Below, piece after piece: positions 9,785 to 20,519 of a stretch of DNA of 64,000 nt. How positions within the stretch are numbered: position 1 is the first letter of the stretch; each line of letters starts with the position of its first letter. The stretch spans positions 1 through 64,000 of the forward strand of contig SZWC01004893.1 of assembly GCA_023375785.1 (NCBI GenBank), given 5' to 3'. Below the pieces are notes generated by a model. That model was not told where the DNA came from, did not search any database, and saw only the letters and a program-made list of their open reading frames with translations. Made by a program: the position numbers and the translations under genes. Source of the DNA: Penium margaritaceum (Eukaryota; Streptophyta; Zygnematophyceae; Desmidiales; Peniaceae).

Positions 9785-10985
9785 CCCGCGTCTCCTGACG
9801 ACGCCTGCCTCGCCTCAGCCATGCGTGCACATTGGGCTCGCACCACAGGGTCGGGTGGAGGTTCCGCTTGCTCCTCCACCTCCACTGTGACCACAAGACC
9901 CACTTCTATAGCTGCTGCCTATAGCACTGCCCTGACTCCACCGACTCAACCCACTCCCTGGGGGTGGCCTCCTGGGTTTGGTGGCCCAGTCTACTTCGGG
10001 CCCCCGTCTGGGTTCTACTCTCCTCCACTGTGGGTGTCGCCCATCTACCCATCCCAGCGCCCCTCCTCTGGCGTTGTCATCATTGGCCCGTCAGAGGACG
10101 CCCATGAGCTGGACTCCGCTCTCTCTCATGCCGTCCACCAGCACCACCTCCGTGATCAGGGAGGTGAGATTGTGCGTTCATCTGTGGGGGCGCTAATGTG
10201 TCATGGTGATTCCTCTCTCCGCGGTCCGTCACCTGGTCATGTTCAGGGTTTCTCCCCAGTCGATGTCCCGTGGATTGAGCAGTGGCAGTTTCACAGTCTT
10301 CCTCGTTGTCTTGCTGCATGCGGTCAGCGCCTTCCTCCTCGCTGTGCCATCGTCGCTGTGAGTCGTGACCCTGCACCTGTCCGCGTGGCGGGTGGCTTCT
10401 GCATCCTTGATTGAGGGGCCACCCACCACATGACCTCTTGTCGCTCCTCGTTCATTTCTCTGGGTCCCGTTGGCTCTGTCCGCTTTGTCTGCACCGGCAG
10501 TGGTCAGCTCCTACCTGTCCAAGGCGTTGGTGTTATCCACTTTGTTGGTCCTGGGGGGGAGCTCTTTCTGCCCAATGTTTTGTATGTACCCACTCTTGAG
10601 CTCAGTCTACTGTTTGTTATGACTCTCAACGATCAGGACATGGACTTCTCCTCCAGTCGCGGCATTGCCTCTGTGTTGCATTGTACCACCGGCCGTGTTC
10701 TACTGCGTGGCACTCGTTCTGATCGCTTGTATCGTGTGCCATTGTTTGCTCCCCACCGCGCCACGACTGCTCTTGTTCACGTGGCACGCTCTCTCACTCT
10801 GCCACACTCACAGTTACTTCATCGCCGTCTCTGTCACATTCACATTCACACTGTTGTAGTTGACAGCTTGCTTCGGGACAAGCCTGCTCATGGCCTTGAC
10901 GCCAACACATTCTCTGCCCCGTGTCCCACTGACAGTCTTTACTGTGCCCTGGGCAAAATGCACTATTCTCCTTTTCCCACCTTTT
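9785..10985 (+). pseudogene. Copia-B protease and GAG-pre-integrase region
   Basis: After a Pro/Ser-rich spacer, the protease block reads FCILD-stop-GATHHM. The TGA at 10412-10414 replaces the Ser codon of the catalytic DSGA. The rest of the protease-like segment (GSGQLLPVQGVGVIHF, LPNVLYVPTLELSL) is readable. The GAG-pre-integrase and HHCC region (HSQLLHRRLCHIH, YCALGKMHYSPFP) follows, ending in a frame change near 10985. The matching part of Copia-A keeps DSGATHHM, which confirms the alignment. Confidence 0.85.
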
Positions 10986-11760
10986 GAGTCTCGTATGTCT
11001 CACCCTCTTGACCTCTTGCATGCGGACGTCATGGGACTCCTCGCCCATGACGCCCTTGGGGGGGTTAGCCGCTATATACTCTGTCTCACCGATGACTTCT
11101 CTCCCATGCGCTAAGTCTTTGCCTTGCGACAAAAGAGTGATGTCTGTCCCACGCTTGAGTCCTAGTTGCCTCAGGCTGAACTGGCCTATAGTCATCGTCT
11201 GAAAGTCTTTCATTGTGACCGTGGTGGGGAATTCATGGGTCTTCCTACACGCTTCTTGACGTCTCGTAGGGTGTGTATGGAACCTTTGACTCCACACACA
11301 CCTCAGCAAAACGGCGTATCTGAACGTTGGAACCGCACTCTTGCTGATGGTATCCGCACTCTCCTCAATGAGTGATCCCTCTCTCACGTCTTTTTCAAGG
11401 CCATGTCCTACATGACCTAGGTGTGGAACCGTGTTCCTCACGTTCCCCTCCCTCGTCATGTCACCCCCTTTGAGCGCTGGTACGACCGTCGTGCTGACCT
11501 CCTTCTCGCTCGTGTTTGGGGTTGTGTCGCTGCTGTCTGGCTGCCCGAAGATGTCCGTGACGGCAAACTGAGCCCTCACGCTCACCTTTGCACTTTCCTT
11601 GGTGTCTCGGCCATGTCCAAAGCATGGCGCTTCAGGGACTCTGACCACTCTTGCTTTGATGAATCCCGTGATGCCCTGTTCTTTGAGAATGTCTTTCCTT
11701 GTGACTTGTCCCATGTCTCTCCTCCTTCCTCTCTGTCCTCACTCCGTCGGCTTTGGGGGG
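10986..11760 (+). pseudogene. Copia-B integrase
   Basis: The catalytic core is spread over two frames: HPLDLLHADVMGLL (first Asp), FHCDRGGEFMG (second Asp) and TPQQNGVSERWNRT (Glu). It is followed by the typical C-terminal blocks VWNRVPHVPLPRHVTPFERW and FLGVSAMSKAWRF. At least four stops occur, including TGG-to-stop changes where related copies read MRWV and MTWV. The triad itself is intact. Confidence 0.85.
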
Positions 11761-13220
11761 GGGGGAAGTGTCTATTCAAGCCTCCGATCTCCGTGCGTCC
11801 TCCTCTCCCTCTCACACAACATCCCCTGCTGTTCCCACCACAGACAGTGAAGACAAGGACTCCTTCTCGGAGCCCTCGTCCTCTCCTTTTGAGTCTACAG
11901 ATTCCGTGTCGTCCCAGCTGTCCTCATGCTGTCCCAAGTCCTCGGCACCCTCTCACACACAGTCTCCCATCCATTCCACTCCTGCCTTGTCCCCTGAGTC
12001 TATGTCACCGCTGGTGGTTGACGCCATTGACGGAGAAGCACCTCACACTGCGCCTCCTGCGCCTGAGCCCTACACTTGTGGGAGGAGACTTCGTGCTCTC
12101 CCCTCTTCTCACTCACCTCAGCCCTCACAGCCCTCTTGTGGGCGCTCCCGCTCCTCTGGGACGCCTGCTGAGCCTATCTCTCAGTCCACTCAGCGCCCCA
12201 GCACCTCATCCACAACTGACACCTTGGTGCAACCTACCGGCCTTGATGCCCTTGGCCTGTCTGTGAGCGTCATGCATCCGAACACAACAATTGGCTATGC
12301 TCTCATAGCCCATGAGTTCCATCGTGCTCTTGAGTCCTCCGTCGCCGGGTACGTTGCCGCATGCTTTGCAGATTCTGATCTCCCCACTCTCCCTCCTGAG
12401 CCTACCACTGTCCGACAGGCTCGCAAGGTAGCTGACGATGGCCTCTGGGAGAAGGCCATGCAGGAGGAGCTCACAGCACTCAAGGAGCATGGAGTCTTTG
12501 AGCTCGTGGACCTCCCTACAGGTCGCAAGGCAGTCTCTGTCAGATGAGTGCTTCGGCGCAAGCTAAAGCCCGATGGGAGGGTCGACCGGTACAAAGCTCG
12601 TCTCACAGCTTAGGGTTTTTTTGAGATCCCTGGACTTGAATTTGATAAGACCTTTGCACCTTTCAGGAGGTACACCACTGCTCGAGCAGTGTTGAGTCTT
12701 GTCACCCAGCACGACTGGGAACTGGAGCAGATGGACGTCAACAACGCTTTCCTACGTGGGAAGCTTGACGAGGAGATCTACATGATCCAGCCACCGGGGC
12801 TCACCGACGACACAAACAAGGTCTGGCGACTACGTAAGGCCCTCTAAGGGCTCAAGCATTCACCGCGTTGTTGGAACATGGAGATCTCCTCCGCCCTTGA
12901 GCGTGGAGGGTACCGTCGCAGCACGGTCAATCTTGCACTCTTCTTGAGTGCCCCCTCAAAGCCATTTGTGGCCATCCTTGTCTACGTTGATGATCTGCTC
13001 ATTGCCTCAACCAGTCCCGAAGCTGTCCAGTCAGTGAAGGACTTGCTACATTTTGCATACAAAATGAAGGACCTGGGTCCTGCGCGAGTGTTCCTGGACA
13101 TGGAGCTTGAGCGAGACCGCCAGCGTTGCACTCTACACGTGCACCAGGCAGCGAACATTCGCACACTGGGGGAGCGCTTTGCTCCCTACTTGCTGACATT
13201 CCCACCGCATCCACACCAAT
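11761..13220 (+). pseudogene. Copia-B linker and reverse transcriptase
   Basis: A Ser/Pro-rich linker (to about 12230) leads into HEFHRALESSVAGYVAACF and then the RT domain: KAMQEELTALKEHGVFELVD, FDKTFAPFRRYTTARAV, MDVNNAFLRGKLDEEIYM, SPRCWN and the catalytic YVDDLL with YVDD at 12983-12994. RT copies element RNA into cDNA. Stops occur at about 12545, 12612 and 12846, and the frame is lost after GERFAP near 13190. The first catalytic Asp region (MDVNNAF) and YVDD are intact. Confidence 0.88.
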
Positions 13221-13850
13221 GACTCCAGCAAGTCAGCATCTGCTGAAGTCACTCGATTATGCTCAGCTAGGGGAGATTTTTGATGTCATCCACTATCTCA
13301 GTGTGGTCGGCTCCTCATGTACCTCGCTACCACCACCCGGGCTGATGTGGCCTTCTTGGTCAACATTCTTGCCGAGTTCTCCCAACAACATTGCCAAAAA
13401 GATCTCGAGGCAGCACTGCGCGTGGTCCGCTACGTGCTGTCCACCGCACGGTTGGGATTGTGCTATCGTGCACAACCCTCTGTGGTGGTAGACGGATACA
13501 CAGACAATGACTGGGCACATGACACGGATGCCCGCAGTTGCACTGGCTACATTTGTCTTGTCGGTGGGACTGCTGTTAACTGGAAAAGTGGTAAACAGGG
13601 TTGGGCTGCTTGAAGCTCCAATGAGGCTGAGTATGTGGCACTTGGTGCAGGTACATGTGAGAGTATGTGGCTATCCCGTCTGTTGCAACAACTGTGCGTT
13701 CCCATCCATTGCATCACTCTGCGCTGTGACAACCAAAGTGCAAAGGAAATCGCCATGCACGATGGCATGCATCATTCTCGCACAAAGCACATCAACATTG
13801 AGCAATGTGCATGAGCACATTGCTGCTGGAGAAGTTCAGGTGGTCTAGGT
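13221..13850 (+). pseudogene. Copia-B RNase H
   Basis: RNase H removes the RNA strand of the hybrid. The plus strand shows YLATTTRADVAF, GYTDNDWAHD (catalytic Asp), SSNEAEYVALGA (Glu, just after a stop near 13611) and CDNQSAKEIAMHDGMHHSRT (Asp and neighbouring His-rich block). One frameshift lies near 13310 and another near 13620. About 180 bp without a clear coding signal separate it from the polypurine tract. Confidence 0.85.
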
Positions 13851-14032
13851 CGACACTCATCAGCAGCGTGCAGACTTCCTTACCAAAGCTCTCAGGAGTG
13901 GCATGTTCAAAGCGGATGTGCATGTTGTTGGTCTATTGCGCTCACGTGATGCCCCTGGTTGACGTGTGTCATGTACGTCTCGTTGTCTTGTGACATGCTC
14001 TTCATCTGTGTGTGTACAGACTGTTTGTCTGT

Positions 14033-14046
14033 GGGTCATGGGGGAG
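14033..14046 (+). other. Copia-B polypurine tract
   Basis: GGGTCATGGGGGAG directly precedes the 3' LTR start TGTTGG and would prime plus-strand cDNA. The same GGTCATGGGGGAG type occurs, inverted, beside the 3' LTRs of Copia-C and Copia-D. Confidence 0.85.
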
Positions 14047-14648
14047 TGTTGGTTATGGTTGTGACACACGCAAGTGCCCTCTTGTCTCCTCACACACACC
14101 CAAATAATCTCTGCAGGTGATTAAGCTGGACTGAGGCTCTTTGGTGCAAAACTGTGACACATCATGAGGCACACATTGATGGTACCGCCATCAAGCTACC
14201 AATTGGCAGCCACAGCACCAACCTCATCACAAGCCTTAGTTTAGTGATGAGTTTTGCAAACCAAAATGGAGAATACATTTTGTAGGATTGCATGCCTGTG
14301 GTTTGGTTGAATTGTCACACACTTGCATGCTCCTAGAGTGGTGAACCAGGTTGCTGATCCCTCGGGACCACACGTCAGGTTGTACCGGCGTGTGAGAAAT
14401 CGCTTGGAACTTGCTCGCTGCAGGGGCAGGTTCGATCCCTGGGTGGCATCTGGGCCCCACGTCAAATGCCTCGCGTGGGTGGCCCGGTCAACTGGCATTC
14501 ACCACCTTGCTCACTTATTACTAACTTCAATCGGCTTTTGCTTACCTCCGTGCGTGTTAAAAGTGAGCTTGTCCCAATCCATGGTGTCATCCTGATGCAC
14601 ACTCGTTTGCTTACTTGTGTGACTACTTAGTAGCTGCTGCTACCTGCA
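14047..14648 (+). repeat. Copia-B 3' LTR
   Basis: This 602-bp LTR runs from TGTTGGTTATGG to CTACCTGCA. It is the complete version against which the shortened 5' LTR is measured. It contains a single GGTTCGATCCCTGGG, which resembles a Pol III B box, but no convincing A box. Confidence 0.92.
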
Positions 14649-14740
14649 TTCATTTCATTCCACATACCTAAAATCTGTTGGAGTGATGCTCCTCACCATG
14701 GCAGGAGTGACTCCAAAAAAATGAACACCAAAAAGACAAG

Positions 14741-14815
14741 CCTTAGTGGCTTAGTGGTTAATAGTGTCCACCTCTAGAGGCAGGGGCCCAGGTTCAAGTC
14801 CCACAAGATGAAATT
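14741..14815 (+). mobile_element. tRNA-derived SINE-like unit (head)
   Basis: The sequence has a Pol III A box (TGGCTTAGTGG, 14747-14757) and a B box (GGTTCAAGTCC, 14791-14801) spaced as in a tRNA gene, starting near AGCCTTAGTGG. The anticodon arm and acceptor stem do not fold well, so a functional tRNA is unlikely. A SINE head with its body in the following 200-300 bp is the better reading. The 3' end is not defined. Confidence 0.5.
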
Positions 14816-14879
14816 CTGCCCTGCCTCAAGGGAGGTGCAAAATAGATGCTAAGAAGCTAGCTCAACCTCTAGAGTTCCT

Positions 14880-15130
14880 CTTTAAGTTTCTAGAAGGCTA
14901 GGTGAGGGTCAAGGAAGGTGGCACACCTTCTAGAAGGGGTGACTTGTCCTACAAGGCATCTAGAGGTGTCTTGGTCTTCTGGACACCTTCCCTTCTACTA
15001 GAAGCAAGCTGAGGAATCTAGGAAGGGGCAGAAGCTTCTAGAGGAAGGAAGGGATGCCTTCTTAGGTGGGAAAAGGACAGCCTACCAATAGACACTCTAG
15101 AAGCCATAGAATCTGCTAGGAAGCTTCAAA
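14880..15130. repeat. TTCTAGAA-rich low-complexity zone
   Basis: Variants of CTTCTAGAAGG recur, for example at 14886, 14926, 15031 and 15088, mixed with GGAAGCTTC forms. It may be the body of the SINE-like unit or a separate simple repeat. TTCnnGAA is also the heat-shock-factor core, but clustering by repeat composition explains it equally well. Confidence 0.45.
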
Positions 15131-16632
15131 TCTGGCATGCTTTGGTGTTCTGGAAAGCTTATATCAGTGGTTATAAAATGCCACTGCTTGTGGGCCTTGA
15201 TGAAGTGTACATTCCCAGTCAATTGAGGCCAAATTTTGCCACACTCCCTGACCAATTTTCCGCCATCCTTGGAACCAGTTGCCTCCACAGTTTCAGTCTC
15301 TCCAAAAAACAGTTGGTAGTGTGAACCAGCCACTGCTAGGGACCCTCCAGGGTGCACACTCACCCTTAGGCCAAAAAAATCAACATGGTTGTCTTACAAA
15401 CGTGAACTTTGCCATTGTTACGTCAAAAAAGAAGGAAAACTAAGCAGCAGGTTGGGGCAGTAGCATTGTTGATACAGCGTGCTGGCTTCCACGCTCGTTG
15501 CTTATGTTTGCTGCCCCCTCAGTCTGCTGTTATAGAGACTATGTCTGGAAGCTCTGGGTTTGCTACTCAGAAATGCGCGCACCAGTGTTAGCGCTAGAAA
15601 GCAGCTGAAAACTGAAAGTGACTGACTAGGAATCAAGAATGAGCAACAATGGGAGACCACTCCAAGCTCTAGCTCCCCCCCACTTGTGTAGAACTTGTTA
15701 CTCACCTAACCAGCCAATGAGAAAATAGTCTTAGACCTATCTTCTGTCTGCCAGGGTTTTCTCGGTGAGCCCTGCCAGACGCCCGACAGCCCAAAACCCG
15801 GGCGCTGTCCGTTTTGCCTGGAAACTGGACCATACCATAACACTGACGCTGCAAACACATTCGTGTGGTCCGAATCAGCTAGAAAAATAGCAGCAAAGAG
15901 TTATAGCTGCCCGAACCCAGGTAGTGCCTACAACAGTCCACGATGCCAAACAATGCCACACAACAATAGACATGGACCCTAGGCAGAGCATGACGCTGCA
16001 CACGCAATGGCACAGCCATAACCAGCGCAGGGCGCATGCAGACATCATCTGCGGTGGCAGCGACCGCCGGTGGCCCGACCGCCGAGGAGGCCTGCCGATG
16101 GAGCTGAGCATGTTGCCAGAGGGAGAAGGCTTTAGCGAACTGCGAGTGGGCCTCAGCGTGCGTGGGCTCCACCGGATGACACCCCAGCAGCTTCGAGTCT
16201 CGCCGTCAGTCATCTGCACGCCGATGTACACAAGCTGGGGGGACACAAGAGAGCACAATGAGAGATGCACAAAAAACAACAAAAAACACACCTTTCACGA
16301 TCAGAAGCCATGACCTGTCAAGCATTCATGTAATGGCATGCACACGTGTTGCCGAATCTAAGAGTTACCACACCAACTCAGCTCATGGTACGCGGAACAA
16401 CAAGACTGCACTGTAAAATGCTTTCACAATTGTCCCCGTGGCAAGTGCAACGGGTCCATATCTTGAGCGACCGTGTTTAGTTGTCACGGTCACATTCTTC
16501 CAACCGTTGCTAGCCAAGGACATGCGCATGCTGGAAAGTACGTTGTCTCTGGTAGTTTCCTCACTGTAGATAGATGCATCTATTGTTAGGAAGCAAGGAA
16601 TGGAAGAGCAAGAGACATGCAGCTAGGCACAG

Positions 16633-17267
16633 ATGCGTGGAAGCTTCCTAGAAACACAGTCACCGACTAGGCATCAATGCCTGGTCAGAAGGTGACGACA
16701 GTCACAGGTCATACACCCAACGGCAAGAGTCTTGCTAGGAGACACAAGTCAAAGTGTCAGAATGCTTCAAGAGCACTTGCACAGAGAGATAACAAATGAA
16801 AAGTCCACAGCATAAATACTTGTCGCAGCGCACGGCGGGTGTCGCACGCGGCAATGCAAGGTCTGTCCTAAAACCGGCCAAAAACATTGTTTTGGCCGGA
16901 ACTCTGCGTAGACAAGTCAGATTGCTACGTCGTCTGAACCTAAACGTGCAGGATCTCAAGCTTGATGCTATGACTGGTCACATGCATGCATCCGGCATCA
17001 AACGGTGGACACACAATGCAAAACATGCAAATTGGGTCCACGGCTGGTCTAGTGATGAAATCCTACAGGCTCTAGAAAAACTGTTCAAGGTTCCAGACAA
17101 CATCCAGGACTCTGGGGCGGTCGTCGGTTAGCTCCAAGTAGGTGGTCCATCACGAGACAATGCGTTGGAGCCACCTTGGTCCGCATCAGAGATCTGCATG
17201 GGCATGGATTTGGCCGAGTGGTCAAAGTAAACTCTATGGGTCGACAGGAACGTCAGAAATCACAACA
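16633..17267 (-). repeat. Copia-C 3' LTR
   Basis: This 635-bp LTR runs from TGCGTGGAAGCTTCC to ATCACAACA on the plus strand. It contains GGAAGCTTCC (16638-16647), a TATA-like element (16811-16818) and a perfect 10-bp hairpin, CCGGCCAAAA at 16874-16883 with TTTTGGCCGG at 16890-16899. It aligns with the Copia-A LTR over its whole length. Confidence 0.92.
16811..16818 (-). promoter_or_regulatory. Candidate TATA box in Copia-C LTR
   Basis: The sense strand reads TATTTATG, conserved with the Copia-A LTR. Promoter use is inferred. Confidence 0.4.
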
Positions 17268-17282
17268 CTCCCCCATGACCCG
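17268..17282 (-). other. Copia-C polypurine tract
   Basis: The plus strand CTCCCCCATGACC is the complement of GGTCATGGGGGAG and lies directly inside the LTR, matching the tracts of Copia-B and Copia-D. Confidence 0.85.
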
Positions 17283-17409
17283 ATGGTACGCATGTCGATA
17301 CGCGTGGAACACTGAAACGAATGCAACAACGAGTGCAAAAATAGTTGTGATAGAGACACGGACACACCTGGCACTCAACCACTCTGAGGCAAGGGGCGAA
17401 TTTCAACTG

Positions 17410-18907
17410 AACAAATAGCCAGCAAAAACTTCTCGCAAGCTTGTGCCTTCGTAAAAAAATCAGCACGCTACATGTTAATGCCGACCCATATGACGGAGAT
17501 CATGAATTGCTCCAATAGATCATGCACAAAATGATGCTCAACCGCAATGTGCTTTGTGCAAGCATGAAAAATACAAGAGTTCTCTACAAAGGCAAGAGAA
17601 CTATAGTTGTCAGAGCGAAGCACAATGGCAGGTACTGATTGACCCAAGTCAACGAACAGGCGCTACAGCCACACTCCCTCAGCAGCCCCTGCACCCAAAG
17701 CAACTTACTTTGCCTCCGAAGAGCAATGTACAATGAAGCCTTGCTTCCCACTGCGCCATGACATAGCGGTACCATTGAGCAGGAACACGTAGCCGGTGCG
17801 ACTGCGTCCATCTAGGCTCCAGGCCCAGTCATTGTCGATGTAGCCGTCAAGAACCACCGAACACTGTCGGCGAAAGCAGAGTCTGAGGTACGATTTGGAG
17901 ACCACATACCACACCACTCGTACAGCCGCATGAAGGGCTCTCACACATGAAGCCTACAAAAATTGTGCAAGGAGGTTAACGACAAAAGCAATGTTGGGGC
18001 GTGTGGTAGTGGCCAGGTACATCAAAGATCCGATGAGACGGAGCTACAAGGTCACACCCCCTGTTTTCCCCAACTGTATGGGATCGTCCACTTTTAGGGC
18101 ATCCTGTCTGTCAAGTGTGCGAGGTGTGGAGGCCATGGGCACTGCGCCAAGAAGGTCACTGAAATGCTCCTCCAGAACACGTGCATGTCGAGCCTGATAC
18201 AGCAGAAGTGTTCGACGTCTACAGTCTCACACGATCTCCATGCCAAGAAACAATGCTAAAGAACTAAGATCCTTCATCCTGTAGGCAGTTTTGATGACCG
18301 CCTTGGCCTCCTTCACGACCTCCATGGAGGGAGTCGCAATTAGATGGTCGTCCACATAGACCTGGATGGCGATGAACCGCTCGGGCGACCGCCATATAAA
18401 GAGAGAGGGATCTTCCTTGCTCTATACATACATTGCACAAGTCAGCGTACCTGTAATCTCCTAGTTCCAGCACCAAGGAGACTGCTTGAGTCCGTGCAAG
18501 GACTTGTGCAAGCTCCAGACCTTGTTAGCGTCCGCAAAGTCTAGTGGATGAGCCACGTAGATCTCCTCATCTAGAGAGCCATGGAGGAACAAATTGTTCA
18601 CATCCATCTCGTGTAGTTCTGAGTCATGCTGAGCCACCACACCGAACAGAGTGCAAGCTGAGGTCATGCGGCCGACAGGGGCAAAGGTGTCAGTGTAATT
18701 GATGCCCTTGATGTGGGAATACCCACTGACGACCAAGCGAGCCTTGTGGCGTTCTAGTGGGCCATCTAGCTTTACTTTCTTTTGAAAGACCCACTTGACC
18801 TGAATAGGCTTCCTCCTAGGTGAAAGTTTGACTAGCTTGTAAACTCCGTGCTCTCGGATGGCACGAAGCTCATCCTCGTAGGCAGCATGACAGGCGTCTA
18901 TATCCTC
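17410..18907 (-). pseudogene. Copia-C reverse transcriptase and RNase H
   Basis: Minus-strand RT blocks are INYTDTFAPVGRMTSACTLF, MDVNNLFLHGSLDEEIYV, SLHGLKQSPWCWN and YVDD at 18347-18358. RNase H follows: YIDNDWAWSLDGRSRTGYVF, then SSEAK (17705-17710) with a stop, then SDNYSSLAFVENSCIFH. Both catalytic Asp of RT survive. Frame changes occur near 18460 and 18260, and several stops lie between 17945 and 18260. The RNase H is damaged at its Glu region (SSEAK-stop). Confidence 0.85.
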
Positions 18908-19555
18908 TCATGAGAGAGCTTCCCTTAGTGTGCCTGGGTCAGGCGCCATCGAGAGAGAGCTGTGAGTGGCGAGTGCACACGCCTCAGAGCTGGGCCAGAT
19001 GATCACAAGGTGAGCTGTTGCATCACAAGCAATGAGAAACTTCCGAGTGACCAGATTGTGCCCTCCAGGACACACTGGATGTACCTCTGTGTGATCTATG
19101 CGAACACTTAGGCCTAGGGCCTTTGTGCCAGGATCGCCACTCATAACGCTGCGAGTGGAGCGCCTAGGTGCGGGACTGGATACTCGCTGGAATCCAGAGA
19201 CCAGTGGTTGAAGACGAGCACCGGGCTCACGTGGGTAACATGGGCTTGAGGAGTTCATCTCAAGTCAGAAACAGGCGCGACCACATCTGGTGAGGACTGA
19301 GGTAAAGGGCAGGTGATGGAATGTGAGGAGATGCTGGTGAAATGACGAGAGGCACAGGGCTGGGTGTAACAGTGGGGGAAAATGGAGGATCACGCATAGA
19401 GGCAGGAGTACTGGTGGACATGGGAACAAAATCATGGGTACTTGTGGGGTGTAAGAGAACAGGGGTGGAGACAGACAAGGTTGGAGCGGTCTCTGGGCCG
19501 ACAGTTATGATGGCTGGGTCATCAAGAGCCAGAGAGAGAGAGAACTAGAGGGGGC
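18908..19555 (-). pseudogene. Copia-C integrase-RT linker
   Basis: This Ser/Pro/Thr-rich variable segment is equivalent to 321-1211 in Copia-A (shared blocks YPREPGARLQPL, APRRSTRSVMSGDPGTKALG, ACDATAHLV). It ends at the conserved ALS just before RT. It carries no enzyme motif; in copia elements this region is fast-evolving. Confidence 0.7.
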
Positions 19556-20517
19556 TCAAACGGACACATCAGCCGGACTAGGGCTGCTCATAGGCCCAGA
19601 ATTCCCCATCCGTTGAGAAGCCTCGCACGTAGGAACGTGCGTGATGGACATCAACATGACAAAGGTGAGGTTACGGAAGGTGAGACACTCAATGAAGAGC
19701 GCGTTGCGAGACTGAACGATGCAATGATGGGCTGGATTCCAAACACCCCAAGCCTTCGACCGCGAGGAGATGCCTGCCAAGGCACACAAGCAACCCTGCG
19801 GGGAGACCTTGGACCCTTCCTGGTCCTCGGTGTACAACACAGAAGCCACGGATTCCCAGACACGAGTGAGTCGCGGATCGGCACGGTGGCCAAACCAAAT
19901 CTCGTATGTTGTAACATGGTGTGGAATGGGACCATGCGGGAGGCAGTTCAAGACCCATGTCATGTAGGTGAATCCTTCAAATGCAAAAGATTCCAAAATA
20001 CCGCACTCAGACCGCATAGCACAAACCGCAACCTCCATGGTGCGGTTCCAGCATTTAGAGACACCGTTCTGCTGAGGAGTAGCAGGAGCCGAAACCTTGT
20101 GAAGAATCCATGCTCGACAAAGAAACTGTCCATCTGGCCAAGAAATGTGCCAATGCGAACAGAGCGCAATGTGTGCAGTGTGTGGTGGGATTGATGCTCA
20201 ACCATCACTAGCCAGAGGCAAATTGCGAGAGCAGAGTCTCTCTTCTAGAGAAGTCTCTAGACCCACCGCATCCGGGTGAAGTCATTAGCCAAGGTCTTGA
20301 CGTATTTTCCCCCATCGAATATGGACTTGACAGGGAGAGGACGGAGAAGGTCCGAATGGACCAACTCGAGAGGGCAAAGAGCTCGAGAGCGGGAGTCAGG
20401 GTAGGTGCAATGATGCATCTTACCTTGAGCGTAGAATAGACTATCGGTCTTGCACGGCCTCGATAGAGGCCGCGTCAAGACCGAGTGCGGGCTGTGTCCT
20501 AATGAGCTTTGAAACAA
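19556..20517 (-). pseudogene. Copia-C integrase
   Basis: Readable blocks are LYAQGKMHHCTYPDS, LELVHSDLLRPLPVKS (first Asp), a damaged second-Asp block (RSVRIGTFLGQMDSFF where Copia-A reads RSDRGGEFLG), a damaged third block, and MTWVLNCLPHGPIPHHVTTY. At least three frames are used. Because the DRGGEF block is VRIGTF, the second catalytic Asp is lost. Confidence 0.82.
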
Positions 20518-20519
20518 TG

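Larger units (their letters stand above)
5899..14648 (+). mobile_element. Copia-B, LTR-bounded Ty1/copia element with long leader
   Basis: This plus-strand copia element has two similar LTRs (about 91% alike by eye over the first 120 bp), a tRNA-Met primer site, a polypurine tract and the domain order gag, protease, integrase, RT, RNase H. At about 8.75 kb it is long for a copia element because about 2 kb of repetitive sequence sits between the primer site and gag. The 5' LTR lacks about 23 bp of its start, where Copia-A abuts. Numerous stops and frameshifts mark it as dead. Copia-J (55178-57213) is a fragment of a related element. Confidence 0.92.
14649..16632. other. Spacer between Copia-B and Copia-C
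   Basis: No retroelement protein is recognisable in this 2-kb stretch. It contains the SINE-like head at 14741-14815 and a zone rich in TTCTAGAA-type motifs (14880-15130). Two minus-strand frames have fairly balanced composition. One is 15097-15363, 88 codons (SLAVAGSHYQLFFGETETVE). The other is 15879-16172, with AEAHSQFAKAFSLWQHAQ. Both are anonymous, and neither has clear splice context, so I do not call them genes. The last 60 bp before Copia-C are purine-rich. Confidence 0.5.

Noticed and set aside
15924-16313. 129-codon plus-strand frame in the B/C spacer
   Set aside because: The opposite strand is equally open and no domain or conservation evidence supports it.
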